Source of the DNA: Neurospora intermedia
Taxonomy: Eukaryota > Ascomycota > Sordariomycetes > Sordariales > Sordariaceae
Direction: 5' to 3'
Assembly (NCBI GenBank): GCA_037102815.1
Contig: BTPP01000004.1
Span: 2,666,001-2,730,000 of the forward strand
Length of the DNA: 64,000 nt
Below, piece by piece: positions 34,286-45,257 of the stretch. Within the stretch, counting starts at the first letter, position 1, and each line of letters begins with the position of its first letter. The position numbers were made by a program, and so were the translations under genes. The notes under the pieces are model-generated. The model saw only the letters and a list, made by a program, of their open reading frames with translations, searched no databases and was not told the origin of the DNA.

Positions 34286-37200
34286 ATGGACGCCCAGGTA
34301 AGGCTGCTTTCCCCAGCGTGAAAAAAATATCATCCCCGCAAACTCGCACCCGCCCGCCGACCCCGCCATATATCCGTCTGAATGGAGGGATCACAATGTA
34401 CCTCTTTCGCACACGTCATTTCTCTCTGTCTTCTCGCGCTGACGGTCGTTTCTGCTACAGTTTGAAAAGGCGATTGAGATCGCCTTTGATCCTCGTTCCA
34501 GTCATGCCCTGAAGTCCCAGGCGCTCGAGTTCCTCAACCAAGTCAGGACCGACGTCCAAGCATGGCGTATCTGCGCCGCGCTCTTCACGCGAAGCCCCAG
34601 AGCATCCGACATCGTCCGCCATGTCTCCCTTGAAATGGTCAATAACGCCGTCCACTCTCAAGGGCTGGACGCCCCCGATCTCGCCTTTGTGAAAAATTCT
34701 CTACTCGACTATATCACACGCACATATGGTCCTAATGCTCAGGACCAAGCCGACCCTGCGAACGTTCAGAACAAGCTCACACAAACCCTCACTTATCTCT
34801 TTGTCGCTCTTTACGGCGAAGGCTGGGAAACCTTTTTCGACGACTTCCTCGCCTTGACCAGCTCCCAGAATGGTGCTTCAAGAGACAACCTCAGCGGCGT
34901 TATGCTGTACCTCCGCATACTAAGCTCCGTCCATGACGAAATCGCCGACCTTATGATCAGCCGCCAGGGAAACGAGTCGAAGAGGAACAACGATCTCAAG
35001 GATTTAATTCGAGAACGGCATATGCAGAAGATTGCCATGTCGTGGCAGGATATCCTCGCTCAGTGGACAAATAAGCATGACGGCGTGGTAGAGTTGACGC
35101 TCAAGGTGATTGGGAAATGGGTCAGCTGGATCGACATTTCCCTTGTCGTCAGTCAGGACATGCAAAACTTGATCTTGCCCTTGGTTGGCAGAGTTAACAA
35201 CACGAGTAACAATATTGATACCGTGAGGGACACCGCCATCGATACGTTGACGGAGATTGTCGCCAAGAAGATGGGACCGAGCCACAAGATGGAGTTGATA
35301 TCGTTCCTTAACCTCGGTGGCATCATCACAGAGCTGCTTGCAAGCCAAGGACTGCACGAGTTCAAGGGCACCTCTCGTTACGACAATGATCTCGCAGAAG
35401 TCGTTGCGAAGCTCCTTAACACTATCATGACGGACGTAGTACGGGTTCTGGAGGACAACAAAGTCGACGCCGAGACCCGAGCAAAGGCCGAACGTCACCT
35501 TCAGGATTTCCTGCCGGCCCTTCTCCGTCTATTCTCAGACGAATTTGACGAAGTGTGCTCGACGGTTATCCCTTCGCTCACCGACCTTCTGACGTTCCTT
35601 CGTAGGGTCGGGACACTCCCTGACAGTTATTCTCAAATGCTTCGCCCTATTCTAAGTGCCATTGTTGCCAAGATGAGATACGACGAGACTTCTTCCTGGG
35701 GCACTGAGGATGGAGAGAGCGATGAGGCCGAGTTTCAGGAGCTCCGAAAAAGGCTACAGATCCTTCAGAAGAGCGTGGCTGCCGTTGACCAGACTTTATA
35801 TATCGAATTCTTGAGTAACCTTGTGGGCAACATGTTCGCAACGCTGGAGCAGCAAGGCCCACAAATGGACTGGAGGGATTTGGATTTGGCCCTGCACGAG
35901 ATCTACCTGTTTGGCGAGCTTGCTCTGCCAAACACCGGGCTTGCTCACAAAAGCGAACCTAATGTCGTTGCTACCGAGCGTCTTGCTGTCATGATGAGCA
36001 AGATGGTTGAGTCTGGTAAGAAGATCTATCATCCTGAAAGGTCTGCTGGGTTTCGAGCTAACAACTTCAATAGGCATCGCAAACTTCCCCCATCCAGCTA
36101 TCCTTCTTCAGTACATGGAAATTTGCGTGCGCTACCATGCGTTCTTCGAGTCACACCACCAATACATTGCTCCCGTGCTGGAGAACTTTGTACATCTAAT
36201 CCATCACGAGCACCCTAGAGTTAGGACCAGGTCCTGGTATCTTTTCCTTCGGTTTGTGAAGCAGCTGAGAGCCCAAGTGGGCAATGTGGCGAAGACTGTT
36301 ATTCAGTCGATCAGCGACCTTTTGCCTATCAAGGCAGAGGTGCCGAGCACTGAAGCGGAGGACGATATGTCCTCGGATGAGTCTGATCACTCCGCCGACG
36401 CCATCTTCAACGGCCAGCTGTACCTTTTCGAGGCCATCGGCTGCATTTCATCTACCTCCACCACACCGGAGGCTGATCAGGCTCTCTATGCTCGCTCGGT
36501 CATGGAACCTCTGTTCTCCGATATGAGCGTACATCTGCCCCGTGCAAAGTCTGGCGATGCGCAGGCCATCCTCCAAATTCACCATATTATCATGGCCCTT
36601 GGTACCCTAGCCAACGGTTTTGCCGACCCGAACCAGTCACAGAACCCCAACAACCAGCGTACGCCACCACAAGCCGTCTCTGCAGAGTTCTCCAGGGCGT
36701 CTGAGGCAATCCTGGTTGCTCTTAATGAGCTTAATACCAATGGGGAGATCCGTGCAGCATGCCGTTCCGCCTTTTCCCGTCTTCTTGGTGTGCTCGGGGC
36801 TACCATTCTCCCACAACTGCCCCAGTGGATCGAAGGGCTCCTTTCCCAAAGCTCCAGTAAGGACGAGATGGCGTTCTTCCTTCGCCTACTGGAGCAGATC
36901 GTCTATAACTTCAAGGGCGAGATCTATAACATCCTCGACCTCCTTCTCACCCCGCTTCTCCAGCGTGTGTTTGCCGGTCTCTCTGAACCCATCAACGGAA
37001 CCGATGACGAGATCCAGCTGCAGGAGCTGCGTCGCGAGTACGTGTCGTTCGTACAGGTTATCCTGATCAACGAACTTGGCGGCGTTCTCGTAAGCACATC
37101 CAACCAGGGTGTCTTCGAATCCCTCGTGAACTCCATCATGACTATTGCCAAGACCATTGTTCACGGTAACATCGTGGCCAGTCGCATTAGTTTCAATGTG

Positions 37201-37587
37201 CTTGCGCGGATGGCTCAACAGTGGGGTGGTCCTGACGTCGCTACCGTCGGCGAGAACCCCACCGCCAACGGAGTGCCCGCGCCCGCTTTCCCGGGATTCG
37301 ACCAGTTCATGCTCACCCAGTTCCACGCTGCGTGCTGGGAAGTCATGCAGGACATTAACTTCAGACCTTATGCCGATGCTCAAACACGGCAAATCCTGAA
37401 CGAAATTACCGGTCTAGAGCAAATCATCTACCTCAAGACGGGCGAGAAGTTCATCAGTCACTGTCAGACGGTTACATTCCCGGCCGTTGGCATGGGTGCC
37501 GAGGACTTCTTGCGTGCGCTCACTAGCTCAACGGACCGTAAGGCCGTGATGGCTTACTTGCAGCAACTGCTCAAGAGCCGGCGATAG
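34286..37587 (+). CDS. los1: Exportin-T (Los1/Xpo-t), tRNA nuclear export receptor
   Basis: Exons 34286-34297, 34461-36015 and 36074-37587, introns 163 and 58 nt; 1026 residues. The first exon encodes only Met-Asp-Ala-Gln. It is an importin-beta-family HEAT-repeat receptor that carries mature tRNA out of the nucleus with Ran-GTP. The N-terminal FEKAIEIAFDPRSSHALKSQ, the Xpo1-like segment LTYLFVALYGEGWETFFDDF, and later SWYLFLRFVKQL and the C-terminal FITLPQ-like end (MAYLQQLLKSRR) match exportin-T order. An acidic linker, DDMSSDESDHSAD, sits at about residue 635. It lies tandem to pob3 with 1.2 kb between; there is no functional link beyond position. Confidence 0.94.
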
Positions 37588-38029
37588 AGTCGCATGAGTC
37601 GTGTGTCTGATGGTTCAACGGGGGCGAGAATTAGAGTGCAAGAATGTGGGTGGTACTGAGAAGGAGGTGATGTGGCTAGGAGATGAGGATACCAGAGGAG
37701 GTTGCAAACGGACAGAGGCGAACAAAGTTGAGGGAACTCAATGTGGATGATAGACTGTGGAGGTAACCTTTGAGATTTCCGCATACATACTTACCTACTT
37801 ATATACCTACCCCCTTCTGAAAAAAGTTAAATCATGTCGAAGGCGTCAAGGACAGGCAAAATTCATACCCCTATAGTCGGTTTTCTAGTTCAAGGTCTAC
37901 ATGGTTTCGCTAGTCTCAACCACTGCTCGCATCATGCAGAAAATAGACAAGTTAGTTGTACAGTAGACAAGACACAACAATAATGATATCAGGGAGACTT
38001 TAAAAGATGGTTCTGGATCGCCATCTATC
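37588..38029. other. Intergenic region, 3' flank of los1 and 5' flank of 5S gene
   Basis: No ORF of note. A TTTAAAA sequence at about 37999-38005 sits roughly 29 bases before the 5S start, where Neurospora 5S genes carry a TATA-like upstream box. Confidence 0.5.
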
Positions 38030-38149
38030 ACATACGGCCATAGATGGTGGAAAACTCGGGATCCCGTCCGCTCTCCCATAGATAAGCCACCAATCGCTTG
38101 ACTAGTAGTTGGGTCGGTGACGACCAGCGAATCCCAGGTGCTGTATGTT
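38030..38149 (+). rRNA. 5S rRNA gene, dispersed single copy, minor sequence type
   Basis: About 120 nt folding as 5S rRNA. Helix I is ACATACGGC with GCTGTATGT (one G:U). Helix II is GATGGTGG with CCACCAATC (one bulged A). The loop region CCCGTCCGCTCTCC precedes GATAAGCC. Helix IV is GGTCG-GTGA-CGACC and helix V CGCTTG with CAGGTG. The internal promoter-like block AGTAGTTGGGTCGGTGACGA is conserved. It differs at many stem positions from the major Neurospora 5S as I remember it, yet the pairs are kept, so it looks like an expressed minor isotype and not a pseudogene. A T6 terminator follows at 38157-38162. Confidence 0.88.
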
Positions 38150-38156
38150 TCCATTG

Positions 38157-38162
38157 TTTTTT
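38157..38162 (+). terminator. Pol III terminator of 5S rRNA gene
   Basis: Six T residues eight bases after the end of the 5S gene. Confidence 0.75.
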
Positions 38163-38989
38163 CTATTTCCAGTCTTTTTGTTACTATCTTCTCGATCTTG
38201 TCTTGTCCTTTCTGTCTGTATCTTGGACACTTGAGATACTTGCCACTTCTCTTCTTTTTCCTACTTTGTTTTTCGGACTTTCTAGACTAGCAAGCTCATG
38301 GTTGCCGGACTTGAAGGGAATTAGATTTATAGCAAAATGCCCAAAAATTCGCAATGACTTGTCATAAGCTTCAAGTGCTGAGTTGAGCTCTTTGCCGAGT
38401 TCATGGTTCCTATGGTTCCTCAAGTTGTCACGTCTCTCTCCACCACACCCTCTTGGTTGTGCTGTCCAGAGTAGTAGTGTCTCTGATATTGTCCTTCTGC
38501 CCTACATATCTATATGCTGGCTATCATGGAGATCGGCTACGATTTAGTGGCATCGACGGCAGGTCTTTTAGTATAGGCCGGTAGTAGGTGAGATTATATT
38601 GGTAGGTCCATTTCTAGGGACTTTGATTCCTCAGACGTTGTCCACTAAGAACTGTACATTGGCAGAGCTATATGCTCAGAGGGAGCAAAGGTAGTTTAAT
38701 AGATCGAGGGGATTTCCAAGAAGAGAAACCGCGTCCTCTAGAGAACAAGTCGCACTGAAAGTACGGTGTCCTATGGATAGCTCCTCCCCGATATTAAACA
38801 TTATAAGCTGACGCCGTTACGGTACTGAAATCTACACGGGAACCATTCGTCCTGTGAGCAGTCTTGCGAGTGTATACATAGTAGAAGCCCCCGACTTATA
38901 TAGTTTGCAGAGAATTACACACCATTCCACTTGACCGAGGTGTCAAAATTTGTATATAACAAAGTAGCTTTCGTCTTTAGGTCATTCAA
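38163..38989. other. Intergenic region between 5S rRNA and tRNA-Arg
   Basis: About 0.8 kb, no gene recognised. Confidence 0.5.
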
Positions 38990-39061
38990 GGTCCGCTGGC
39001 TCAATGGCAGAGCGTCTGACTACGAATCAGGAGGTTCCAGGTTCGACCCCTGGGTGGATCG
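38990..39061 (+). tRNA. tRNA-Arg (anticodon ACG)
   Basis: A 72-nt intronless cloverleaf. The acceptor stem GGTCCGC pairs with GTGGATC (two G:U), the D stem is GCTC/GAGC, the anticodon stem TCTGA/TCAGG encloses CTACGAA (anticodon ACG, A34 normally edited to inosine to read CGN), and the T stem CCAGG/CCTGG encloses TTCGACC. Discriminator G. A T9 run follows at 39064. Confidence 0.95.
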
Positions 39062-39063
39062 AC

Positions 39064-39072
39064 TTTTTTTTT
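39064..39072 (+). terminator. Pol III terminator of tRNA-Arg
   Basis: Nine T residues starting three bases past the mature end. Confidence 0.85.
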
Positions 39073-39527
39073 CCAGATTTTTGCTCCATTTCTTCACTAT
39101 CTCTAGACCCCTTCTTTCCTCTTCCTTTTTTTCGTTTCCTTGTTTCCTGTCCTTTTGAGTGAGGTAGATAGGACAAAGATACTTGATCACAGTTACATTC
39201 TAAGTAAGGACAAGTAGACTGTGTTGGAGGTGGCGTGTAGATATCGTAGATCAGGCCTACACGCCGAACAAAACACACAAGGTTCAGTGTCCAAAATACC
39301 CGATATACTTCACCCACGATGGCGGTCCAAGAAAAAATAGAAAATATTCACGACCATGTTGTATCTCTATGGTGCGTAAGGTCGACGCCGGGCTTAACTT
39401 TTGGGAGCGCCTATGGAGGTTACTGTAGTCTCTCAGGGCAACCATCCCAATGCGCTTAACTTGCAGTGTTTTGGAAGCGAAAATCACAACCATCATGCTC
39501 CTAGCACTCGCTACTGTAAATTGATCA
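39073..39527. other. Intergenic, 3' flank of cardiolipin synthase gene
   Basis: About 0.45 kb between tRNA-Arg and the stop codon of the minus-strand gene. Pyrimidine-rich at the left. No gene seen. Confidence 0.5.
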
Positions 39528-40822
39528 CTACTGCTTGGTGGTCGTCTCATCCTCCACCTTCTTCGCCTTCACCTCATCGACCACCTTGGTGTTGCCCTCT
39601 TTCTCGGCACCCTTGGGCGTAGCAGGTTGCGTCAGAATCTTGACAGCATCCTTGCTATACACATAGCTAGCACCGCTCCAGATCGTCGTGACAGCAACGC
39701 CATATCTTTTTTTTTGGCGCCATAACTTGTCAGTCATTATCTTCTATCAAAACACCATGACTCATGATCAGGAGAGAACTTACTGCATCACCATCAAACT
39801 CCACGCCAAATCCAACGCCGGCACAACCGGGGCCACCGTCGTCAACCCCATCAACCCCAACTGCAAGGCGGTGTTGTACTTGCTGATCGCAGTCGGTCTG
39901 ACCTCGGCACTGGGCAGCGAAAAGTCCCAATACCGTGCCATCGTCTTGGGCGGCGGGAGCGAGATCCAGCGGAAGTACAAAGCAGAAATAGCCAGGGCCA
40001 CGTCCCTTCCCAAGATGATAACGGCCAGCCAGACGGGCAGGAGTCCCTTGGTTGCCAGCGTCACGGTCAGCACCGTCATGAGCGTCTTGTCGGCCATGGG
40101 ATCGATGATGGTGCCGACCACAGTACCCTGGTTCCATTTCCGCGCAATCCAGCCGTCCAAAAGGTCGGTCACGCCCGCATAGGCGAAGAGACCGAGGGCC
40201 CAGGCATGATGGTCATGTAGGATGCAGTAGCCGATGAAGGGGGCGGCGACGAGGCGAGAGAAGGTCAGCCAGTTGGGGATGGTGTGGATGTTCTCGCGCT
40301 TGGTGATGGCACCGGTCTGGGGGAGGGCGGCTTTGAGCGCTGCTGTGGTTTTGGCGAGGCGAGATGGTGGTTTTGGTCTTTGAAGGAGGGAGTGGGTTAG
40401 TGAAGTGTCGGGTCATTTATATATGTGAGTTAAGTTGAATGAATATGGGCACAGGCGCGCGGCGACTGAAGTGAAGTGTATGATGAAATGGGCCAGGACA
40501 GGATCAAACTACTTGGCCAAATCAACTCATGTCTTCATGTCATCATGACCTACCCGCTCTTGTCTTCCTGACTCCTCCACCACTTGGACACGGTAAAATG
40601 CCTAGCACGCACAGCAGGCGCAACAGACAATCCGTTGTTTATGCGACCTCGGGCTGAACATGACTGCCATAGTGAATGTGACTGCAGGAGAACGATGGGC
40701 GTCTTCAAGCCACTATCTTGGAGGCGATGTTGCTGAGCAAACGGCCTCGAGGTCATCGACTGGGAAAGAGAAGCGGAAGCGTAGCGCACGCCTGACAAGG
40801 GCGAGGTGTTTAGTCGCAACAT
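39528..40822 (-). CDS. crd1: Cardiolipin synthase, CDP-alcohol phosphatidyltransferase type
   Basis: Exons 40822-40554, 40377-39784 and 39705-39528, introns 176 and 78 nt; 346 residues. It joins CDP-diacylglycerol to phosphatidylglycerol to make cardiolipin in the mitochondrial inner membrane. The N-terminus (MLRLNTSPLSG onward) is Arg/Ser-rich with almost no acids, a mitochondrial presequence. The homology starts ENIHTIPNWLTFSRLVAAPF, then comes the CDP-alcohol phosphatidyltransferase signature D-x2-D-G-x2-A-R-x8-G-x3-D-x3-D (DLLDGWIARKW, then GTIIDPMADK). Several hydrophobic helices follow, and the end of the fold, TTIWSGASYVYSKDAV, is in exon 3 before a Lys/Glu-rich tail. Intron 2 uses donor GTAAGT and an unusual acceptor in an A run. 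The start chosen is the ATG at 40822; the frame extends only two codons further. Confidence 0.92.
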
Positions 40823-41667
40823 CTTCAATGAGTGAGTGGTGTGGACGTGTAAGAGCTGAATGAATGTGGTGAAGGTTGTACGGAGACGTCTCTTTCGTCA
40901 CTGCATTCTCGCCCCGTCAATCATTCGTCGGCTGTATGATTTCGAGAAGAATACCGGATTTAGTAGGACCGGGACTTTGCTAGGCGTCGCAATGCTCCTC
41001 TTCCCCTGTCGATGTGGGTAAGTCAAGATGCCGGAAAAAAAAAATCAAGAGAAGAAGAGCAATGACCACAAAGTGAGGCGCACACGATGTTCCCAAGATA
41101 CCCACGACAAGACGATCCGTTTACTTAAGCCCTGCCTTTACGACGGATCGGTACAAGATAATTGGGACGACGATCCGCCCTCATCCGTCCGGCGAGGACC
41201 TTCGTTGGTGGGGTGTGAACGGAGTGCGCCGGGCTTTGTACCTTCGCAGTAGTTTTGCCAGCAATCGGATGCACGGTGCACTCTCGCATTTTAGTGCATC
41301 AGAGTTGTTTCGGAAATTTTGATAGGTCTTCTACCATCGGCCCCGCCCGGCCGATAAAGTGGGACTGACACCGGCCTCATCCCGGACTGCCCGAAAACCG
41401 GAGCATCCGACTTTGCTCTGTCCTACTATATTGTTACAGACCGCCGATAAGTGAAATGGCTCTCAAACCAAGGCATTGATTCTTCCTACAATCGGAAGGA
41501 CTTCACTTTCTATATACCAAGTATTATACATATTGACAAATTCTACTCCAAAAAACCAACCTGACCTTTCCATCCAGTATATGCTACGCTTTTCTTCAAA
41601 TGCTATCGTTACACCAGGCACACTTTTCCCCTTTTTGGTGATATTTTCAATTACCTCGGCCAGCATG
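40823..41667. other. Intergenic region between crd1 and mto1
   Basis: About 0.85 kb: promoter of crd1 on the left, 3' flank of mto1 on the right. No gene seen. Confidence 0.5.
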
Positions 41668-43928
41668 TCAGAGATCAGCAGCCCTCACCTTAGCATCCAC
41701 AGTCTCCATATCACCCTCAGCAGCAGTCAACGCCTCACCAACGGCGTCAAGATCTGCTTCGGGCGCCTCTTTGCTCCACTCGGATGCGATCTCCTCAAGA
41801 CCTCCGGACCTGCTACCGCTCTTGAGGTCCCCATTCCTCCTCTTCACATATGCCAGCAACCGCATGCATCCAGCAGGGGTAATACCTTCTATCCTCCTTG
41901 CCTGCGCCAGACTCTCGGGCCTAGTGGCCTTGAGCACGCCCTTCTCAGCCAAGGAGAGACTAGCGATCTGGTCATAATCCAAATCAAGCGGCAGCCTGAG
42001 ATCCTCCTCGCGCTCAAACCTGGCCCGCTCCAACTCGTGCTTTTCGATCTGGGGCGCGTACAGCCCTTCGATGAAGGTCCGCTCGCGCACGCGTTCCGAA
42101 AAGTCCATCAGCTTAGGCACAACACCCGACTCATAGAGCTTCTGGATCGATGCCCCCTTGAAGCAGAGGATCTCCAAGGCGCTACGCCTGCGGCTGTCCG
42201 CCTTGACGTCGAAGCCGGCATTCTGCCAGGCTTGTGGGGACAAGATGGTCTCGCTGAGGATGCGGCGCAGTTCGGCCATCTGGCCGTTCTCGTCCTGAAA
42301 ATGGCTCCAGCGACGGTCGCCAACGACGCCCCAGCTGCGGCCGAGGGCGGTCAGACGCGAGTCGGCGTTGTCGGACCGCGTGGTCATTCGGAATTCGCTG
42401 CGCGAGGTGAACATGCGGTAGGGCTCCGAGACGCCCTTGGTGATGAGATCGTCGATCATGACGCCGATATAACCATCGGCCCGCGAAAGGGTGACGGGTT
42501 CAAGACCAATAGCGGCCCGGCCGGCGTTGATTCCGGCGACAATACCCTGGCCTGCTGCTTCTTCGTAGCCGGTGGTACCGTTAATCTGTCCGGCGAGCCA
42601 TAGACCACGGATGGCCTTGGTCTCCAGTGTGCGCTTCAGGCTGCGGGGGTCGACATAGTCGTATTCAACACCATAACCAGGTTGGGTCATTATGACCTCC
42701 TCAAGGCCGGGAATAGTGCGAAGCAGTGCCAGCTGGGCCTCGGCGGGCACAGTCATACTCAATCCGTTCGGGTAGATGATGTCGTTGTCGAAACCCTCGG
42801 GCTCCAACCACACAAGATGGCGCTCCTTCTCACTAAAGCGGATAATCTTGGACTCGAGCGAAGGGCAATACCGAGGTCCCTTGACTGTCTCGCGAATATG
42901 AATGGTCTTGTCAAGATTCGCGCGCACAATCTCGTGTGTCGCATGATTGGTGTAGGTGGCCCAGCAGTGAAGTTGATCCTTGACAGCGACAGCTTCGTTT
43001 AGGTAACTGAACGGGTTTGGCGGATCATCGCCATACTGCTTTTCGAGAATATCGAAGTTGATGCTCTTCTTGTCTAACCGTGGCGGCGTTCCTGTCTTCA
43101 AGCGCCCGAGCTTGAACCCGGCCTCCCTAAGCGACTTGCTGAGACCAAAAGTCGCCTTTTCACCCATGCGGCCCGAGGGATATGCTTCCATACCGATGTG
43201 GATTTCGCCGCCGAGGAATGTTCCTGTGGTGATGATCACTTGACTTGTGGGCAAGACCTCGCCAGACTCCAACCTAACACCAGTGATCTTGGATCTTGCT
43301 CCGTTGGAAGGATTATCGTTTTCGGAAACTACAATGTCGGATACACTGTTGTAGACCAGGGAGAGGTTGGGATATGATTCGAGCTCTGCGCGCATGTGCT
43401 TCTTGTATAGCGCTCGGTCGATCTGGGCGCGAGGACCCCAAACGGCGGGACCCTTCTTCCGATTGAGGACTCTAAACTGAACACCGGCTTTGTCGATGAT
43501 ACGGCCAGCGAGGCCATCGAGAGCATCAATCTCGCGGATCATGATTCCTTTGCCGATACCGCCGAAACTAGGATTGCAGGAACAAACACCAAGGTTCTCG
43601 ACGCTGGGTGTCACTAACGCCGTCCTCGCGCCAGCGCGGGCAGCCGCAGCGCACGCCTCGGATCCAGCGTGACCTCCGCCAATAACGACGACATCAAAGG
43701 GCCTGGACAGTATCGGAAGAGCTGGTCAGACATGGTAGTTTCCTTTTGGCTTCGGAATAGGTAGATGGCGATAGTGTGCTTGTCGTTGACTGGGTGGTCA
43801 AGTACTCACCTCGCATCGGATTCGACCGTCGCAAAGGTCCTCGTCTTGATGATGCCGGTGCTCCAAAACTGGTAGAGCGGCCGCCGAAGGGGCCGGCCAA
43901 GGCTCCTAGAAATCAGGAGTTTTGACAT
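41668..43928 (-). CDS. mto1: Mitochondrial tRNA U34-modification enzyme Mto1/GidA (MnmG family)
   Basis: Exons 43928-43810 and 43702-41668, a 107-nt intron (donor GTGAGT, acceptor CCAG, phase 2); 717 residues. With Mss1/MnmE it installs the carboxymethylaminomethyl-type group at wobble uridine 34 of mitochondrial tRNAs, using FAD. The first ~35 residues ([20 protein letters not shown] onward) are a basic mitochondrial presequence. The FAD site follows as [20 protein letters not shown], then the conserved Cys region [42 protein letters not shown], the [15 protein letters not shown] and [20 protein letters not shown] blocks and MFTSRSEFR. The C-terminal GidA-associated domain ends [19 protein letters not shown], with a short acidic extension. 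All core blocks are intact. Confidence 0.96.
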
Positions 43929-44654
43929 GGCTGAGGTTGCGCGGATCGCATCGATGGAGGCAAAAGGATGAAGACAGTGAACATGGGCAAGCAACGAATG
44001 TAGCGGCACTGACCAGAAAATAAAGTGGACCCAGACTGGCCTCCGATACCACGCCACGGGGTCTATCTAGCGTTCACCTTTCACAACTGCTGCTGCCCTG
44101 TAGCTAGTAAACATCAGGAACCCCACGTCCCCAATCAACACCAAACAAACACAGGGCATGAGCACAGGATGGTAATACCTACCGTAGAGATTCGCGAAAA
44201 TCGCCATAGCCATTGCGCAGAAAACGGAAGACCTAAAAGGTCTAGCAGTCGCATTGGCGATCGTCAATCCATGAGCATGGACGTGATTGTTGGACACCTC
44301 TGATCCTGCATTGTCTATGGCGAAATTCTGCGAGTTTCAGACGGTAGGCATCACGGTATCAACCTTCAATATGCATACGACACACGGAAGCCCTGCAAAT
44401 TCTGAGAAAAAAAGATAGATGATGGTACATGGGTATAAATGAAAGAACTCAGCTTCGCGAAGCTACACACAGCGTCCTGCTGAAACCCAAAGTTCGTAAT
44501 TCGTAATCGACAGTCATATTTGGCGTACATGCCCCTGGCCCATCGTACAACGACCGGACTCCATCGAGCCCATTCGTGAAACCCTCAGTAACAGTAGCGA
44601 CGCCAGCAGCGAACAGCAACTGTCGATTGGCCATATGCCAAGTTCAGCTCAACT
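43929..44654. other. Intergenic region between mto1 and rim1
   Basis: About 0.7 kb, promoter of mto1 and 3' flank of the SSB gene. A minus-strand frame at 44067-44297 has no ATG start and is not called. Confidence 0.5.
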
Positions 44655-45257
44655 TTACTGCTGCTCCTGGGCCTCGCCCTCGGCCTCGGCCTCGGTCTCG
44701 CTGGTCTCGCGGGGTCCGGTATAGGGACGGCGGAGGACCTCGATGTTGCCTATAGTTGTTGTTGTTGTTGGTTAGCAATGAGCAGATGTGAAATGGAACG
44801 GCGCATTGGTGCTGATGTGACGTACGCTGAAGGATGTTGACGGCTTGTCTGTTGCGGCCCTCCTCATCGGTCCAGTTCCTCAGGGACATGTCGCCCTCGA
44901 GGAAGACGGTGGTTCTGTCGTTGGCAGTCAGTCTTATCGTTCGAGGACTGACTCTCACACCACTGGGGCTAGAGTTACGCACCCCTTGGGCAGGGTCAGC
45001 AGGAAGTCGCGCGCCTTGCCCTCGACAAAGCTGGTAATGTTGAACCAGCTGGTAACGCGGTCGCTGCGGGGACCTGAGTTGCTGGCGACAGCATACTTGA
45101 TCATCTCACGGCCCGTGCTGGTAGCGCGGACCTCGGGGGTGTCAGCGAGGTTGCCGATGATCTGGACGCGAGCCACGCCGCGGGCAGAGGTAGAGCTGAA
45201 AGAGCGGACGGCCGGGCGGGCGGCGGCGCCAAAGACGGGGCGGAGGAAGGCGGACAT
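44655..45257 (-). CDS. rim1: Mitochondrial single-stranded DNA-binding protein (Rim1/SSB family)
   Basis: Three exons, 45257-44983, 44914-44826 and 44749-44655, introns 68 and 76 nt; 152 residues. It coats single-stranded mitochondrial DNA during replication. Residues 1-27 (MSAFLRPVFGAAARPAVRSF then SSTSARG) are a clear mitochondrial presequence. The OB fold begins ARVQIIGNLADTPEV and continues VTSWFNITSFVEGKARDFLL, TTVFLEGDMSLRNW across the first junction and NILQRNIEVLRRP across the second. The C-terminus is a short Glu-rich tail (SETEAEAEGEAQEQQ), comparable to the acidic tail of bacterial SSB. It is the third mitochondrial-protein gene in a row on this strand. Confidence 0.93.

Noticed and set aside
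41476-42603. 375-codon plus-strand ORF opposite mto1
   Set aside because: Antisense shadow of a conserved enzyme. No domain and no supporting splice or start context.
44067-44297. Minus-strand hydrophobic frame between mto1 and rim1
   Set aside because: It begins with GTG, not ATG, in a eukaryotic genome and lies in the mto1 promoter region.
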